NCBI GenBank assembly: GCA_905214925.1
Contig: CAJMOB010000011.1
Span: 1 to 64,000, forward strand
DNA length: 64,000 bases
From: Scybalomonas sp905214925
GTDB taxonomy: Bacteria > Bacillota > Clostridia > Lachnospirales > Lachnospiraceae
Reading direction: 5' to 3'
Shown here in pieces: positions 1 to 7,670 of this stretch. A program made the translations under genes and the position numbers. Position 1 is the stretch's first letter. Each line of letters starts with the position of its first letter. Below the pieces are notes generated by a model. That model was not told the DNA's origin. It ran no database searches and was given only the letters and a program-made list of their open reading frames with translations.

Positions 1-55
1 CCGTGCGCCGCATTCCGATCGTCATGACCTTCCTCGTCGAGGACGACGCGCTCAT
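1..55. other. GC-rich segment foreign to the rest of the window
   Basis: These bases are strongly GC-rich, whereas everything after them is AT-rich. Read on the plus strand in the third frame they give an open peptide starting VRRIPIVMTFL, as expected of coding DNA from a high-GC organism. The join falls at the left edge of the repeat at 56-129; the related copy at 42768 has different, AT-rich flanking sequence. A chimeric contig end or leftover contaminant is the simplest reading. Real horizontal transfer cannot be excluded from 55 bases. Confidence 0.6.
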
Positions 56-129
56 GTGCTTTTTTATATCATAAGAACCATACTCTATCCTATACAAATG
101 ACGCAATTTCCTATAACATAAAAAAAGCC
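56..129. repeat. Interspersed inverted-arm repeat, copy 1
   Basis: The left arm GTGCTTTTTTATATCATAAG is mirrored by a right arm (about 107-128) reading TTTCCTATAACATAAAAAAA then GC, giving a long hairpin. The unpaired centre includes ACGCAATTTC and CTCTATC. The same arms and centre recur at 42768-42841, and a shortened arms-only version at 59578-59627. There is no ORF. It looks like a small non-autonomous repeat (MITE-like). Confidence 0.6.
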
Positions 130-178
130 TGTATTAAACAGGCATCAGAAAATACACTTCCTTACGGAAGTGTATTTT
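121..178 (-). terminator. Cobalamin-riboswitch expression platform with intrinsic terminator
   Basis: On the minus strand, downstream of the B12 aptamer, there is first a perfect 13-bp hairpin (149-161 with 166-178, loop TTAC/GTAA). Next comes a GCCTGT/ACAGGC stem (127-132 with 138-143) followed by a run of T. The second is a textbook intrinsic terminator. How aptamer folding is coupled to these stems is inferred, since no alternative antiterminator pairing was proven. Confidence 0.75.
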
Positions 179-212
179 AGGTGTTGCCTTCATCGGAAGC
201 TTCATCTATCCC

Positions 213-398
213 ATATCAAGCAGGTTTCCTGACTTAAGTATCTACGCCTTCGTTTCACCTTCTCATGATTTTTATCACAATGGCTCTTATAATAACAAAA
301 CGAGACTCCTCTTTTACAGTGACCGGATCGTTCAGGACTTTCACCTGATTCCCTCTTTCTTAGGAAAAGGTTCTCTTCTTTGCCTAAGCACTTGATAT
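213..398 (-). promoter_or_regulatory. Cobalamin (B12) riboswitch aptamer
   Basis: Read on the minus strand, this contains the cobalamin-riboswitch signatures in order: GGGAATCAGGTGAAAGTCC, then CGGTCACTGTAA, then GTCAGGAAACCTGC near the 3' end. Outer stem P1 is formed by ATATCAAG (398-391) and CTTGATAT (220-213). These elements bind adenosylcobalamin and shut down B12 transport or synthesis genes, or B12-independent isoenzymes. The controlled gene would lie left of base 1, where the sequence switches to foreign GC-rich DNA, so the riboswitch is orphaned here. Confidence 0.9.
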
Positions 399-419
399 GT
401 TATTCCATTATCTTAAACC

Positions 420-448
420 AAAATAACATATATTTTTTTCCTTTTCAA
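420..448 (-). promoter_or_regulatory. Candidate promoter for the cobalamin riboswitch
   Basis: On the minus strand a -35-like TTGAAA (448-443) is followed after 17 bases by TATTTT (425-420). This would start transcription just upstream of aptamer stem P1. The match is modest and the region is AT-rich, so this is a candidate only. The remaining bases between 449 and 615 show no gene. Confidence 0.35.
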
Positions 449-615
449 TAGAAGAAAATAATTATTTTTTGCAATCCTACAAAGCCAAGTGAAAATACTA
501 CTTCTTCCTTCCGATATGGATAAGATAAAAATCATAACATTCCCTATCTTATACAAACAATTGATTTTGCAACAGTCTTTTCTTCTATAACAAATACAGC
601 CTCTATGCTATTCTA

Positions 616-2313
616 TTATTCTTCTATGTAGTTTTGTACGGCATCCCTTTCCACATCTCGTACCCCCATTTCATCAATTAATATCACACGCTCACAAACT
701 TCGATTACCGAACGGTCATGGGTGGCAATAATACATAAACAGTTTTTACTCATCTCTTTTATCGTTCCAATAAATTTTTCTATAGATACTTGATCCAAAT
801 TTGAGGTTGGTTCATCAAAAACAACGCACTTTGCATTATGATAGTAGGCTCTTGCTATAGCAATTCTTTGGGCTTGCCCACTGGATAAGGCATTACCACC
901 ATCCCCTATCGGTTCCTCATATTGGTGTTGCATTTCACAAATGAATCCATCCGCATTTGCTCGTTGTGCTGCTTCTATCATCCGTGCCTCATCTACCTGT
1001 CCTGACATACCGATATTTTCTTTTACGGTTCCTGAAAAAATATAATCACTGCTTGGAACAAGTGCAATCATAGGTTCTTCTTCCTCATCATCGGCATTAC
1101 TCGTATTTATATATTGTACTTTTCCTTCTTGAGGTGTATAGATATTTAAGAGTAATTTTAAAAATGTACTCTTTCCACCTCCACTTTTTCCAACTACTCC
1201 AATCATTCCGTTTTTCTCAAATTTCATATTTAAATGAGAAAAAATAGGGTTTTCTTTCTTGTAATAAAAGCTCATATCTTCTACCAAAATCTGTTCTGCT
1301 TTTTCCTCTTCTCCTTTGGCCTTTCTCATTTGTAATTGTTGTACCTTCGGAAATTCATTTAGCTCCATAATACGGTTAGCAGAAATTAAGGCTTGATTTA
1401 ATTCACTAATGGAATTCGAAATATTGGCAAATGGCCATACAATATAATTTAATAAATTAATAACAGCGATCATGCTTCCAACGGAAAATTCTCCTTTCGT
1501 TGTCAAATACGCTCCCACACCCATAACAATTAAAAACATAATACTGCCTGTCAAATTATTAAAAAAAGAAAAAAATCCTTCCACAACGCCTAATTTTATC
1601 GCACTTTTTTCTTTCTTCTCATAAGCATAGTCTACTTTATTTCTTAATAAGCCCTCTGCACCATATACTTGTGATAATGAAATATTACCAACAAGCTCTC
1701 TCATCTCAATTCTATTTCTATCTTCATTCTTTTTATCTAATTCATTATATTTTTGCAAGAAAGGTGAAAAAAGACTTACCAATACTCCTAATACTGGGAT
1801 TGCGATAATAATAATTACGGATAATTTCCAACTCAATACCATCATATAACTAAAAGCAGCCACTGCCATAACAATTCCGCCGAATACGTTGATAATCAAA
1901 TTTTGTAAACAATTAGAAACTTGTTCTGTATCTTTTGTCAATCTGGTCAACAATTCGCTTGAATGATACTGTTGTAGAAAAAATAGATTGCTCTTTTGTA
2001 ACGCTTCTAAAGAATGAATTCTAATTTTTTTCTCCATTTGCGAATAAATACTCTTCTTTAATATGGATTCAATGACATAAGCCACACCTTCTAATAAGAA
2101 AACACTTAATGCTAGAAGTAGCAAAAATCCCATAGAATACTTGGCGTTTCCAATGGCATACTCTGTAAATTGGCTGAGCACGACAGACATGACTAAATTA
2201 ACGACAACAAAGGCGATCCTCGTTATACCAAGGACACTTAATTTCCATCGAACGCCTTTGCTTTGCTCCATAATCCATTTTGTTTCCAATTTCTTTTTAC
2301 TATTCTTTTTCAT
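616..2313 (-). CDS. ABC exporter, fused membrane and ATPase domains
   Basis: A 565-residue half-transporter of the multidrug/lipid exporter type. The N-terminal ~320 residues hold about six hydrophobic segments (ABC type-1 membrane domain). The ATPase follows with Walker A GKSGGGKST, signature LSSGQAQR, Walker B CVVFDEPTS and H-loop ATHD. It should work as a dimer in the cytoplasmic membrane; no partner half-transporter is adjacent, so a homodimer is likely. The ATG is preceded by AGGAG at about 2317-2321. The substrate cannot be told from sequence. It is divergent from the GntR operon to the right. Confidence 0.85.
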   Translation of the reverse strand: MKKNSKKKLETKWIMEQSKGVRWKLSVLGITRIAFVVVNLVMSVVLSQFTEYAIGNAKYSMGFLLLLALSVFLLEGVAYVIESILKKSIYSQMEKKIRIHSLEALQKSNLFFLQQYHSSELLTRLTKDTEQVSNCLQNLIINVFGGIVMAVAAFSYMMVLSWKLSVIIIIAIPVLGVLVSLFSPFLQKYNELDKKNEDRNRIEMRELVGNISLSQVYGAEGLLRNKVDYAYEKKEKSAIKLGVVEGFFSFFNNLTGSIMFLIVMGVGAYLTTKGEFSVGSMIAVINLLNYIVWPFANISNSISELNQALISANRIMELNEFPKVQQLQMRKAKGEEEKAEQILVEDMSFYYKKENPIFSHLNMKFEKNGMIGVVGKSGGGKSTFLKLLLNIYTPQEGKVQYINTSNADDEEEEPMIALVPSSDYIFSGTVKENIGMSGQVDEARMIEAAQRANADGFICEMQHQYEEPIGDGGNALSSGQAQRIAIARAYYHNAKCVVFDEPTSNLDQVSIEKFIGTIKEMSKNCLCIIATHDRSVIEVCERVILIDEMGVRDVERDAVQNYIEE

Positions 2314-2503
2314 AATCTCCTATAGAATTTCGACAAATCCCTTTCCTCCTATTTTTTATTATATGGTACATACTTTCTTTTTTCACAGAAAATATATACC
2401 ACTTCTATTAAATCATAATACAATTTTATCCTACCACCTATATCAATTTTCTTGGAACGATATCACTTTTTTGCTTTCTTATCTTATTTCAGCACATAAA
2501 ACA

Positions 2504-2550
2504 AACAGTATATAACACTTGACAGCAGTTCTTTACTGTTATATACTGTT
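2504..2550 (+). promoter_or_regulatory. Promoter with overlapping inverted-repeat operator of the YtrA-like operon
   Basis: TTGACA (2519-2524) and TATACT (2542-2547) are separated by 17 bases, a near-consensus sigma-A promoter. It is bracketed by a perfect 13-bp inverted repeat, AACAGTATATAAC at 2504-2516 and GTTATATACTGTT at 2538-2550; the right half covers the -10 box. This layout fits autorepression by the GntR/YtrA-family protein encoded immediately downstream. The binding itself is inferred. Confidence 0.8.
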
Positions 2551-2572
2551 TATAAACAAAGGAGGCAAAAGA

Positions 2573-2944
2573 ATGAATCTAATTATAAACACTTCTTTGA
2601 TGGTCCCTATATACGAACAAATCGTTGATCAAATTAAAACTCTAATTCGTAACGGAGAACTAAAGGAAAATGATAGTTTACCATCGGTTCGTTCGTTATC
2701 AAAAGAACTTAAAATCAGCGCTCTAACAGTTAAGAAAGCATACGATAACTTAGAAGCAGAAGGTTTTACCATAACGGTTCATGGAAAAGGAACTTATGTT
2801 GCTGCCACAAATGCAGAACTTTTGTTAGAAGAACAAAAAAAAGAATTGGAAAACGATTTAGAAATGGCCATTCAAAAAGGTAGAAGATATGGAATCAGTG
2901 ATGAAGACATTCGAAGTTTATTTGAATTGATTTTGGAGGGTTGA
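2573..2944 (+). CDS. GntR-family regulator, YtrA subfamily
   Basis: A 123-residue protein starting MNLIINTS. This ATG is chosen because GGAGG lies at about 2561-2565; the longer in-frame reading would start inside the promoter. Residues ~10-75 form the winged helix-turn-helix (VPIYEQIVDQIK, then LPSVRSLSKELKISALTVKKA). The short C-terminal helix is typical of YtrA-type repressors, which lack the large effector domain of other GntR proteins and usually control adjacent ABC transporters. It is the first gene of a three-gene operon and probably represses its own promoter. The inducer is unknown; related operons respond to cell-wall antibiotics. Confidence 0.85.
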   Translation: MNLIINTSLMVPIYEQIVDQIKTLIRNGELKENDSLPSVRSLSKELKISALTVKKAYDNLEAEGFTITVHGKGTYVAATNAELLLEEQKKELENDLEMAIQKGRRYGISDEDIRSLFELILEG

Positions 2945-2947
2945 CTT

Positions 2948-3799
2948 ATGTTGAAAATTGAACATGTAAGAAAAAATTATAGTTCTTTTTCCTTAGACTG
3001 TTCTTTAGAAATAAAATCTGGATGTATCACAGGTTTAATCGGACAAAATGGTGCAGGGAAAAGTACAACTTTCAAAGCAATTTTAGGATTGATTTCTATC
3101 GATAGTGGAACGATCCATATATTAGGCAAAGACATAAAAGAATTTAATGAAAAAGATAAACAAAAGTTAGGGGTTGTTTTATCCGATTCAGGATTTAGTG
3201 GATATTTAGCAATTGACGACATTATTCCTATCTTAAAGAATCTTTATAATGACTTTAATTCCGCATTCTTTCTAAAGCAGATAGAAAGATTTGGATTACC
3301 ACAAAATAAAAAAATAAAAGAATTTTCCACTGGTATGAAAGTAAAACTGAAAATGTTAGTTGCTATTTCCCATAATGCCAAATTACTTATATTAGACGAG
3401 CCAACTGCAGGACTTGATGTAATCGCCAGAGATGAATTATTAGAACTGCTAAGAGAATTTATGGAACAAGATGAGGAGCGTTCTATTCTTATCAGTTCCC
3501 ATATTTCAAGTGATTTAGAAACTCTGTGCGATGATCTTTATATGATTCATGAAGGAAAAATCATTTTACACGAAGACACTGACATATTATTAAGCGATTA
3601 TGCCTTAATAAAAGTGAACCAAAAACAATATGATACATTGGATAAACAGTACATTTTACGCTCCAAAAAAGAAAGTTATGGCTATCGCTGTTTGACAAAT
3701 CAAAAACAATATTATATGGAAAACTATCCACAGATAGCAATCGAAAAAGGAACGATTGATGAGGTAATTACGATGATGATTCGAGGTGAACTATTATGA
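2948..3799 (+). CDS. ABC transporter ATP-binding protein (YtrB-like)
   Basis: A 283-residue cytoplasmic ATPase with Walker A GQNGAGKST, a somewhat divergent signature region FSTGMKVKLKM, Walker B LLILDEPTAGLD and H-loop SSHIS. It begins 3 bases after the GntR gene, with GGAGG overlapping the end of that gene, and overlaps the following membrane gene by 4 bases (ATGA). Tight packing supports a single transcript and one transporter complex. Cargo is unknown; the family often acts in drug or peptide-antibiotic responses. Confidence 0.85.
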   Translation: MLKIEHVRKNYSSFSLDCSLEIKSGCITGLIGQNGAGKSTTFKAILGLISIDSGTIHILGKDIKEFNEKDKQKLGVVLSDSGFSGYLAIDDIIPILKNLYNDFNSAFFLKQIERFGLPQNKKIKEFSTGMKVKLKMLVAISHNAKLLILDEPTAGLDVIARDELLELLREFMEQDEERSILISSHISSDLETLCDDLYMIHEGKIILHEDTDILLSDYALIKVNQKQYDTLDKQYILRSKKESYGYRCLTNQKQYYMENYPQIAIEKGTIDEVITMMIRGELL

Positions 3800-4449
3800 A
3801 AGGATTGTTAATGAAAGATTTCCGATTACTAAAAACACAAAAGAATTTCTTTATACTTATTGTTGCCATCGCAATCGGAATGGCACTCTTTACAAAAGAT
3901 TGCTCTTTTATCATTGGATATTTAACATTTGTCTGCTCTTTATTTACACTAAGCACAATCAGCTATGATGAATTTGATAACGGAAATGCCTTTTTATTTT
4001 CCTTGCCAGTCTCTCGAAAAAGCTATGTTGCAGAAAAATATGGATTTGGGCTTATTATGGGAATCAGTTCATGGATATTGGCAACCTTTCTTGTTCTAAT
4101 CGCAGGACTTATAAGAAATACCGATATGACAATCGATATTCTAATAAGCGCTCTTATCATTTTACCGATCATGTTAATCCTTTTGGCTCTTATGATTCCA
4201 TTTCATTTGAAATTTGGTGGAGAAAAAGGAAGAATTGCTATCATTGGCACCGTCGGTTTACTGTTTGTATTCGGTGTCCTTGTTGTAAAAATGGTAAAAG
4301 TATTCCATGTTAATTTAGACGCTATCTTTAACACTTTTCCAGTGATAAGTGTTGGGGCACTAATCGGAATTGAAATGGCTATCGCTATCGTGCTATTACT
4401 TATCTCTTATAAAGCAAGTATCATGATTATGAGAAAAAAAGAATTTTGA
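3796..4449 (+). CDS. ABC-2 type membrane subunit
   Basis: A 217-residue, very hydrophobic protein with about six predicted membrane spans. It begins MKGLLMKDFRLLKTQKNFF, the usual ABC-2 permease start. It is translationally coupled to the upstream ATPase by an ATGA overlap and is the last gene of the operon, followed directly by a strong hairpin. It is the likely membrane partner of that ATPase. No substrate can be assigned. Confidence 0.8.
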   Translation: MKGLLMKDFRLLKTQKNFFILIVAIAIGMALFTKDCSFIIGYLTFVCSLFTLSTISYDEFDNGNAFLFSLPVSRKSYVAEKYGFGLIMGISSWILATFLVLIAGLIRNTDMTIDILISALIILPIMLILLALMIPFHLKFGGEKGRIAIIGTVGLLFVFGVLVVKMVKVFHVNLDAIFNTFPVISVGALIGIEMAIAIVLLLISYKASIMIMRKKEF

Positions 4450-4456
4450 TTACTAG

Positions 4457-4503
4457 AAAATCTCCCTTTTTGTCCCATTTTATGGAGCAAAAAGGGAGAT
4501 TTC
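4457..4503. terminator. Intrinsic terminator after the YtrA-like operon
   Basis: AAATCTCCCTTTTT is repeated inverted as AAAAAGGGAGATTT around a ~17-base loop. Runs of A and T flank both sides, so it can terminate transcription in either direction, both the plus-strand ABC operon and any minus-strand transcript from the arsenic operon. Confidence 0.8.
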
Positions 4504-4543
4504 TTTCTAAATCAATAAGCTAAACTTTCATGATACTATTGTT

Positions 4544-4777
4544 TTAACATATCACATCCCCATCGGTATCCACTGTTATCTTGGATATCATTTTCATTTC
4601 ATCCACTTCGCTAAACATAATATTTTCTTCATATGTCATAATCCCTATATTCTTAGGTGATGTAATTTTTAAAATTACAGTTTTATTGTTTAACGATATT
4701 TTATATGCAATATTAGAAAAGCCTTCTGTTAGTTCTACAATATTTTGAGCCTTTTCTCCAAGTACGTTTTTTATAAT
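4544..4777 (-). pseudogene. Remnant of a phosphotransferase (APH/choline kinase-like) gene
   Basis: Directly after arsC on the same strand is a ~75-codon open frame without a convincing start. It reads ...GEKAQNIVELTEGFSNIAYK, a beta-strand segment (KTVILKI), and then MTYEENIMFSEV, ending at TAA 4546-4544. The pattern (hydrophobic nucleotide-binding strand with Lys, then YE..I..E) resembles the N-terminal lobe of the aminoglycoside/choline phosphotransferase fold. The catalytic C-terminal lobe is absent, so it is non-functional. The family assignment is from memory of motifs and only moderately secure. Confidence 0.5.
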
Positions 4778-5175
4778 TTATTATTTTTAATTCTATCTTT
4801 TAAATCTAAGACTTTTTCTTCGATCCGTTTTGCTGTATCCTTAAATATCAAATCTTCTTTTCCACTCGGATCTTCAAGCCCCCAGTCTTCTCTATGGCTA
4901 CATTTTATAAGCGGACACTTTACATTACATCCCATCGTAATTACAATATCCAATTCTGGCAGTTCTTCTAATCGTTTTGAATATTGATGACTCATATCGT
5001 AATCATATAAGTCAAAAATTGTTTTCACTGCTTTTTGATTAATCTCTGGCACTAACTCCGTTCCAGCAGAATAACTTTCAAAAACATCACTTGCAAACAA
5101 TTTTCCTAATGCTTCTGCCATTTGACTTCTACAAGAATTATGAACACATATAAATCCAACTTTAACTTTTGACAT
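4771..5175 (-). CDS. arsC: Arsenate reductase (low-molecular-weight phosphatase fold)
   Basis: A 134-residue cytoplasmic enzyme that reduces arsenate to arsenite for export. The P-loop CVHNSCRSQMAEA (CX5R) lies near residue 11. Further Cys residues in the GCNVKCP region (about residue 85) match the thioredoxin-coupled redox relay of the Gram-positive ArsC type. The start MSKVKV is chosen over an upstream Met because its ATG overlaps the acr3 stop (TAATG) and a GAGGTG site lies at about 5186-5191. Last intact gene of arsR-acr3-arsC. Confidence 0.9.
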   Translation of the reverse strand: MSKVKVGFICVHNSCRSQMAEALGKLFASDVFESYSAGTELVPEINQKAVKTIFDLYDYDMSHQYSKRLEELPELDIVITMGCNVKCPLIKCSHREDWGLEDPSGKEDLIFKDTAKRIEEKVLDLKDRIKNNKL

Positions 5176-6233
5176 TATTTTTTCACCTCGAACCATGATT
5201 TTGTCTTATTCACAATATTTACAAGGATCAACATAACCGGAACTTCTGTTAATACTCCCACCGTACATACGAGAACAACTGGTGATGTGGGACCAAATAA
5301 TGCGATCGCTACGGCTACCGATAACTCAAAGAAATCCGAAGCACCAATTAGTGCAGCTGGCGCAGCAATATTATGTGGCTGTTTCAATATCTTACACATC
5401 ACATATGCAAATGCTGCTGTTATTACATTTTGTAATATTAATGGCACAGAAATCAAAAGCACATGAAATGGATTATTGATTAACACATCACCTTGAAATG
5501 CAAAAATAATAATCAATGTTAATAAGAGCCCTATAGTAGTAACATTATCAAATTTTGATACAAACGTTTCATTAAAATATTGTAATCCTTTTGTTCTTAT
5601 TATAGAGACTCTTGTAATTACCCCAGCTAGTAATGGCACAACTACAAATAAAACAATGGATAAAATTAATGTATCCCATGGCACGAACACATTCCCCATA
5701 CCTAAAAGAAATGATACAATGGGAACAAAGGCTACAAGGATAATTAAATCATTAATAGATACTTGCACTAATGTATGTGCTGGATCTCCTTTTGTAAGAT
5801 TACTCCAAACAAATACCATTGCTGTACATGGTGCCGCTCCTAAAAGAACAGCTCCTGCTACATACTGCGTTGCTAATTCTGATGAAAGAAAGGCTTGAAA
5901 AACATAATGAAAAAATAATGTAGCTAATCCAAACATTAAAAATGGTTTTATCAACCAGCTTGTTCCTGTGGAAATAAGTAAACCTTTGGGATTTTTACCC
6001 ACATTTTTTATCGACTGAAAGTCAATTTTCATCATCATTGGATAAATCATAATCCATATGAGTACTGTAATAGGAATTGATATGTTAGCTAATTCCATTT
6101 TTCCTAATGTATTTGGAATCACAGGTATATATTTACTAATGAGTACACCTACCACCATACATAAAAGCACCCAAATACTAAGATACTTTTCAAAAAAACT
6201 AATACCACCTCTTTTTTTCTTTCCTTTTGTCAT
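5175..6233 (-). CDS. acr3: Arsenite efflux transporter of the Acr3 family
   Basis: A 352-residue membrane protein with about ten hydrophobic spans that exports arsenite. The conserved Cys motif GAAPCTAMVFVWS is present near the middle of the protein. The start MTKGKKKRGG is selected by AGGAGG at 6238-6243; an upstream Met in frame has no ribosome site. It ends overlapping arsC by one base, indicating translational coupling. A 24-bp palindrome 50 bases upstream suggests direct ArsR control of this gene. Confidence 0.92.
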   Translation of the reverse strand: MTKGKKKRGGISFFEKYLSIWVLLCMVVGVLISKYIPVIPNTLGKMELANISIPITVLIWIMIYPMMMKIDFQSIKNVGKNPKGLLISTGTSWLIKPFLMFGLATLFFHYVFQAFLSSELATQYVAGAVLLGAAPCTAMVFVWSNLTKGDPAHTLVQVSINDLIILVAFVPIVSFLLGMGNVFVPWDTLILSIVLFVVVPLLAGVITRVSIIRTKGLQYFNETFVSKFDNVTTIGLLLTLIIIFAFQGDVLINNPFHVLLISVPLILQNVITAAFAYVMCKILKQPHNIAAPAALIGASDFFELSVAVAIALFGPTSPVVLVCTVGVLTEVPVMLILVNIVNKTKSWFEVKK

Positions 6234-6284
6234 ATTTGACCTCCTAATTAAGTAATGAGCATTGTTATCTATAAATGATGAGAA

Positions 6285-6308
6285 ATACATAGATAATTAT
6301 CTATGTAT
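6285..6308. promoter_or_regulatory. Palindrome upstream of acr3, candidate ArsR operator
   Basis: ATACATAGATAA followed by its exact reverse complement makes a perfect 24-bp palindrome. Its core TAGATA...TATCTA matches the palindrome in front of arsR at 6764-6783. Two matching palindromes in one small operon strongly suggest a shared operator. ArsR binding is inferred. Confidence 0.65.
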
Positions 6309-6433
6309 TGAATAAAACAATGAGAAACACATTTCATATGTTTCTCCTGTTCATGAGTAGTCGTCATCCACTTATCAGTATCGTTTCTGACTTGCATCTT
6401 GGCATAAATAAATTAAAACGAATCCCTTATCCC

Positions 6434-6733
6434 TTATTTACAAATACAATCATCCGTATTGGATATGATATCGTGTATAAAGGTTTCTAGACTTTTAACG
6501 GTTTCTTCGTTTAGAGTGTACATTGTCATCTTACCTTCTTTGCGAAACTTTACTAAACCACAAGAACATAAAATTTTCATGTGATGTGAAAGAGTTGGCT
6601 GTGTAATTTGAAATTTTTCTAATATTTCACAAGCACAAAGTTCTCCACAAGATAACATATCAACAATCATCATTCTATTCACATCTGATAATGCTTTTAT
6701 AACGCTTACATTTTGGATATATTTGTTTTCCAT
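6434..6733 (-). CDS. arsR: ArsR/SmtB-family arsenic-responsive repressor
   Basis: A 99-residue winged-helix repressor. The metalloid-binding motif ELCACE lies near residue 31 in the usual alpha-3 position, followed by the recognition helix TQPTLSHHMKIL. Arsenite binding to the Cys pair should release it from DNA. The last residues DDCICK add another Cys pair, often seen in the family. GAGGAAAG precedes the ATG. It is the first gene of the arsenic operon, with ArsR-type palindromes upstream at 6764-6783 and before acr3. The ~200 bases between arsR and acr3 hold a hairpin (AAACACA/TGTTTC) and the acr3 operator. Confidence 0.92.
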   Translation of the reverse strand: MENKYIQNVSVIKALSDVNRMMIVDMLSCGELCACEILEKFQITQPTLSHHMKILCSCGLVKFRKEGKMTMYTLNEETVKSLETFIHDIISNTDDCICK

Positions 6734-6763
6734 ACGCTTTCCTCTTCTTATCGTAAATCATTC

Positions 6764-6806
6764 ATATAGATATTTATCTATATATACTATATCTATTATA
6801 TAGATA
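6764..6806. promoter_or_regulatory. ArsR operator region upstream of arsR
   Basis: ATATAGATA-TT-TATCTATAT (6764-6783) is a perfect palindrome. A second TATCTA...TAGATA dyad follows at about 6790-6806. The half-site TAGATA is shared with the palindrome at 6285-6308. The position 30-70 bases upstream of the arsR start fits autorepression. Confidence 0.7.
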
Positions 6807-6945
6807 AATGTCAATCTATAAATTAATTTCCTTTTTCCTTTGCTGCCACTTTTTCAGAACTGTTAACAGAGACAAGAAAAGAATTGCTTAACTTTCATGT
6901 CGTATAATTATTAAGTCTATTTATTTTTTGTGATAAGGTTAAAAT

Positions 6946-6993
6946 AAAAAACCACCCTTATATAATTATTCTCAATACATAATAGTGGTTTTT
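6946..6993. terminator. Intrinsic terminator after the small membrane-protein gene
   Basis: AAAAAACCAC and GTGGTTTTT are inverted repeats about 29 bases apart. On the minus strand the hairpin is followed by a T run. It lies downstream of the gene at 7066-7470 and separates that unit from the ars operon promoter. Confidence 0.65.
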
Positions 6994-7065
6994 CTTTAAC
7001 ATAATTTTATTTTTGTTGTAAAATACACGATTTTTTATAACATCCTCTACCTTTTACTTATATAT

Positions 7066-7470
7066 TTAGACGCCATTTTTTTCTACTAACTCATAAAAAT
7101 ATTCATAACTCAACTTTCCTTTTATAACTTTATATGAGAAAAAAGTTTTTCTAACATAATCTTCACCATTTATAATAAAGGATTTCATTTTTTTTCCTTG
7201 CTCATTATAAACAGAAAACTTCAAGCTATACCCCAATTTTAAAAATGAAATTTCTTTCCATCTCATTGATACTTCATTTAAATTATTTACTATTTTCTCT
7301 ATCTCATCTTTATCTTGAATGATAATACTATGTCCTGTATTACCATTAAATATTTCAATTTTTTTGATTTCATCTAACTTTAATGGAAATTTTTTCTCTC
7401 CAAACATCCATAAAACACAAAACAATATAATAGCACAAACAGTCGAAATCTTAATTACTTTCTTTTTCAT
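7066..7470 (-). CDS. Small single-pass membrane protein of unknown function
   Basis: 134 residues. An N-terminal hydrophobic segment (residues ~8-23, ISTVCAIILFCVLWMF) without a lipobox suggests a membrane anchor or uncleaved signal. The remainder is a hydrophilic, Lys/Glu-rich domain with alternating beta-type segments, probably outside the membrane. GGAGGGGAA precedes the ATG. It follows a truncated XRE regulator by 17 bases and is probably co-transcribed. I do not recognise the family. Confidence 0.65.
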   Translation of the reverse strand: MKKKVIKISTVCAIILFCVLWMFGEKKFPLKLDEIKKIEIFNGNTGHSIIIQDKDEIEKIVNNLNEVSMRWKEISFLKLGYSLKFSVYNEQGKKMKSFIINGEDYVRKTFFSYKVIKGKLSYEYFYELVEKNGV

Positions 7471-7487
7471 TTCCCCTCCAAAAATAT

Positions 7488-7670
7488 CTACTTTAAACCC
7501 AATACAATAAATAATATATCACCCATTTTAACTAGCATATCAGAATCAGGGACAGAAAGTCCTTTTTCCCACTTAGAAATGGTTTGACGAACAACATTTA
7601 AACGAATTGCCAGTTCCTCTTGCGATAATCCTTTTTGTTTTCTAATGGTTTTTAAGTTTTCATTAAGCAT
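7488..7670 (-). pseudogene. Truncated XRE-family regulator (helix-turn-helix only)
   Basis: 60 residues starting MLNENLKTIRKQKGLSQEEL and continuing through VVRQTISKWEKGLSVPDSDML, a complete XRE helix-turn-helix. Related proteins continue with a dimer/sensor region or membrane helices. Here the sequence turns abruptly into the hydrophobic tail GDILFIVLGLK and stops. A deletion that joined the HTH to the end of a membrane domain would explain this. It could still bind DNA, so it may be a functional short regulator instead. A weak AAGGGAAAG precedes the ATG. Confidence 0.55.

Noticed and set aside
2141..2515. A 124-codon plus-strand ORF overlapping the exporter start
   Set aside because: It is antisense to the exporter and crosses its promoter area. 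Its composition is low-complexity and it has no Shine-Dalgarno.
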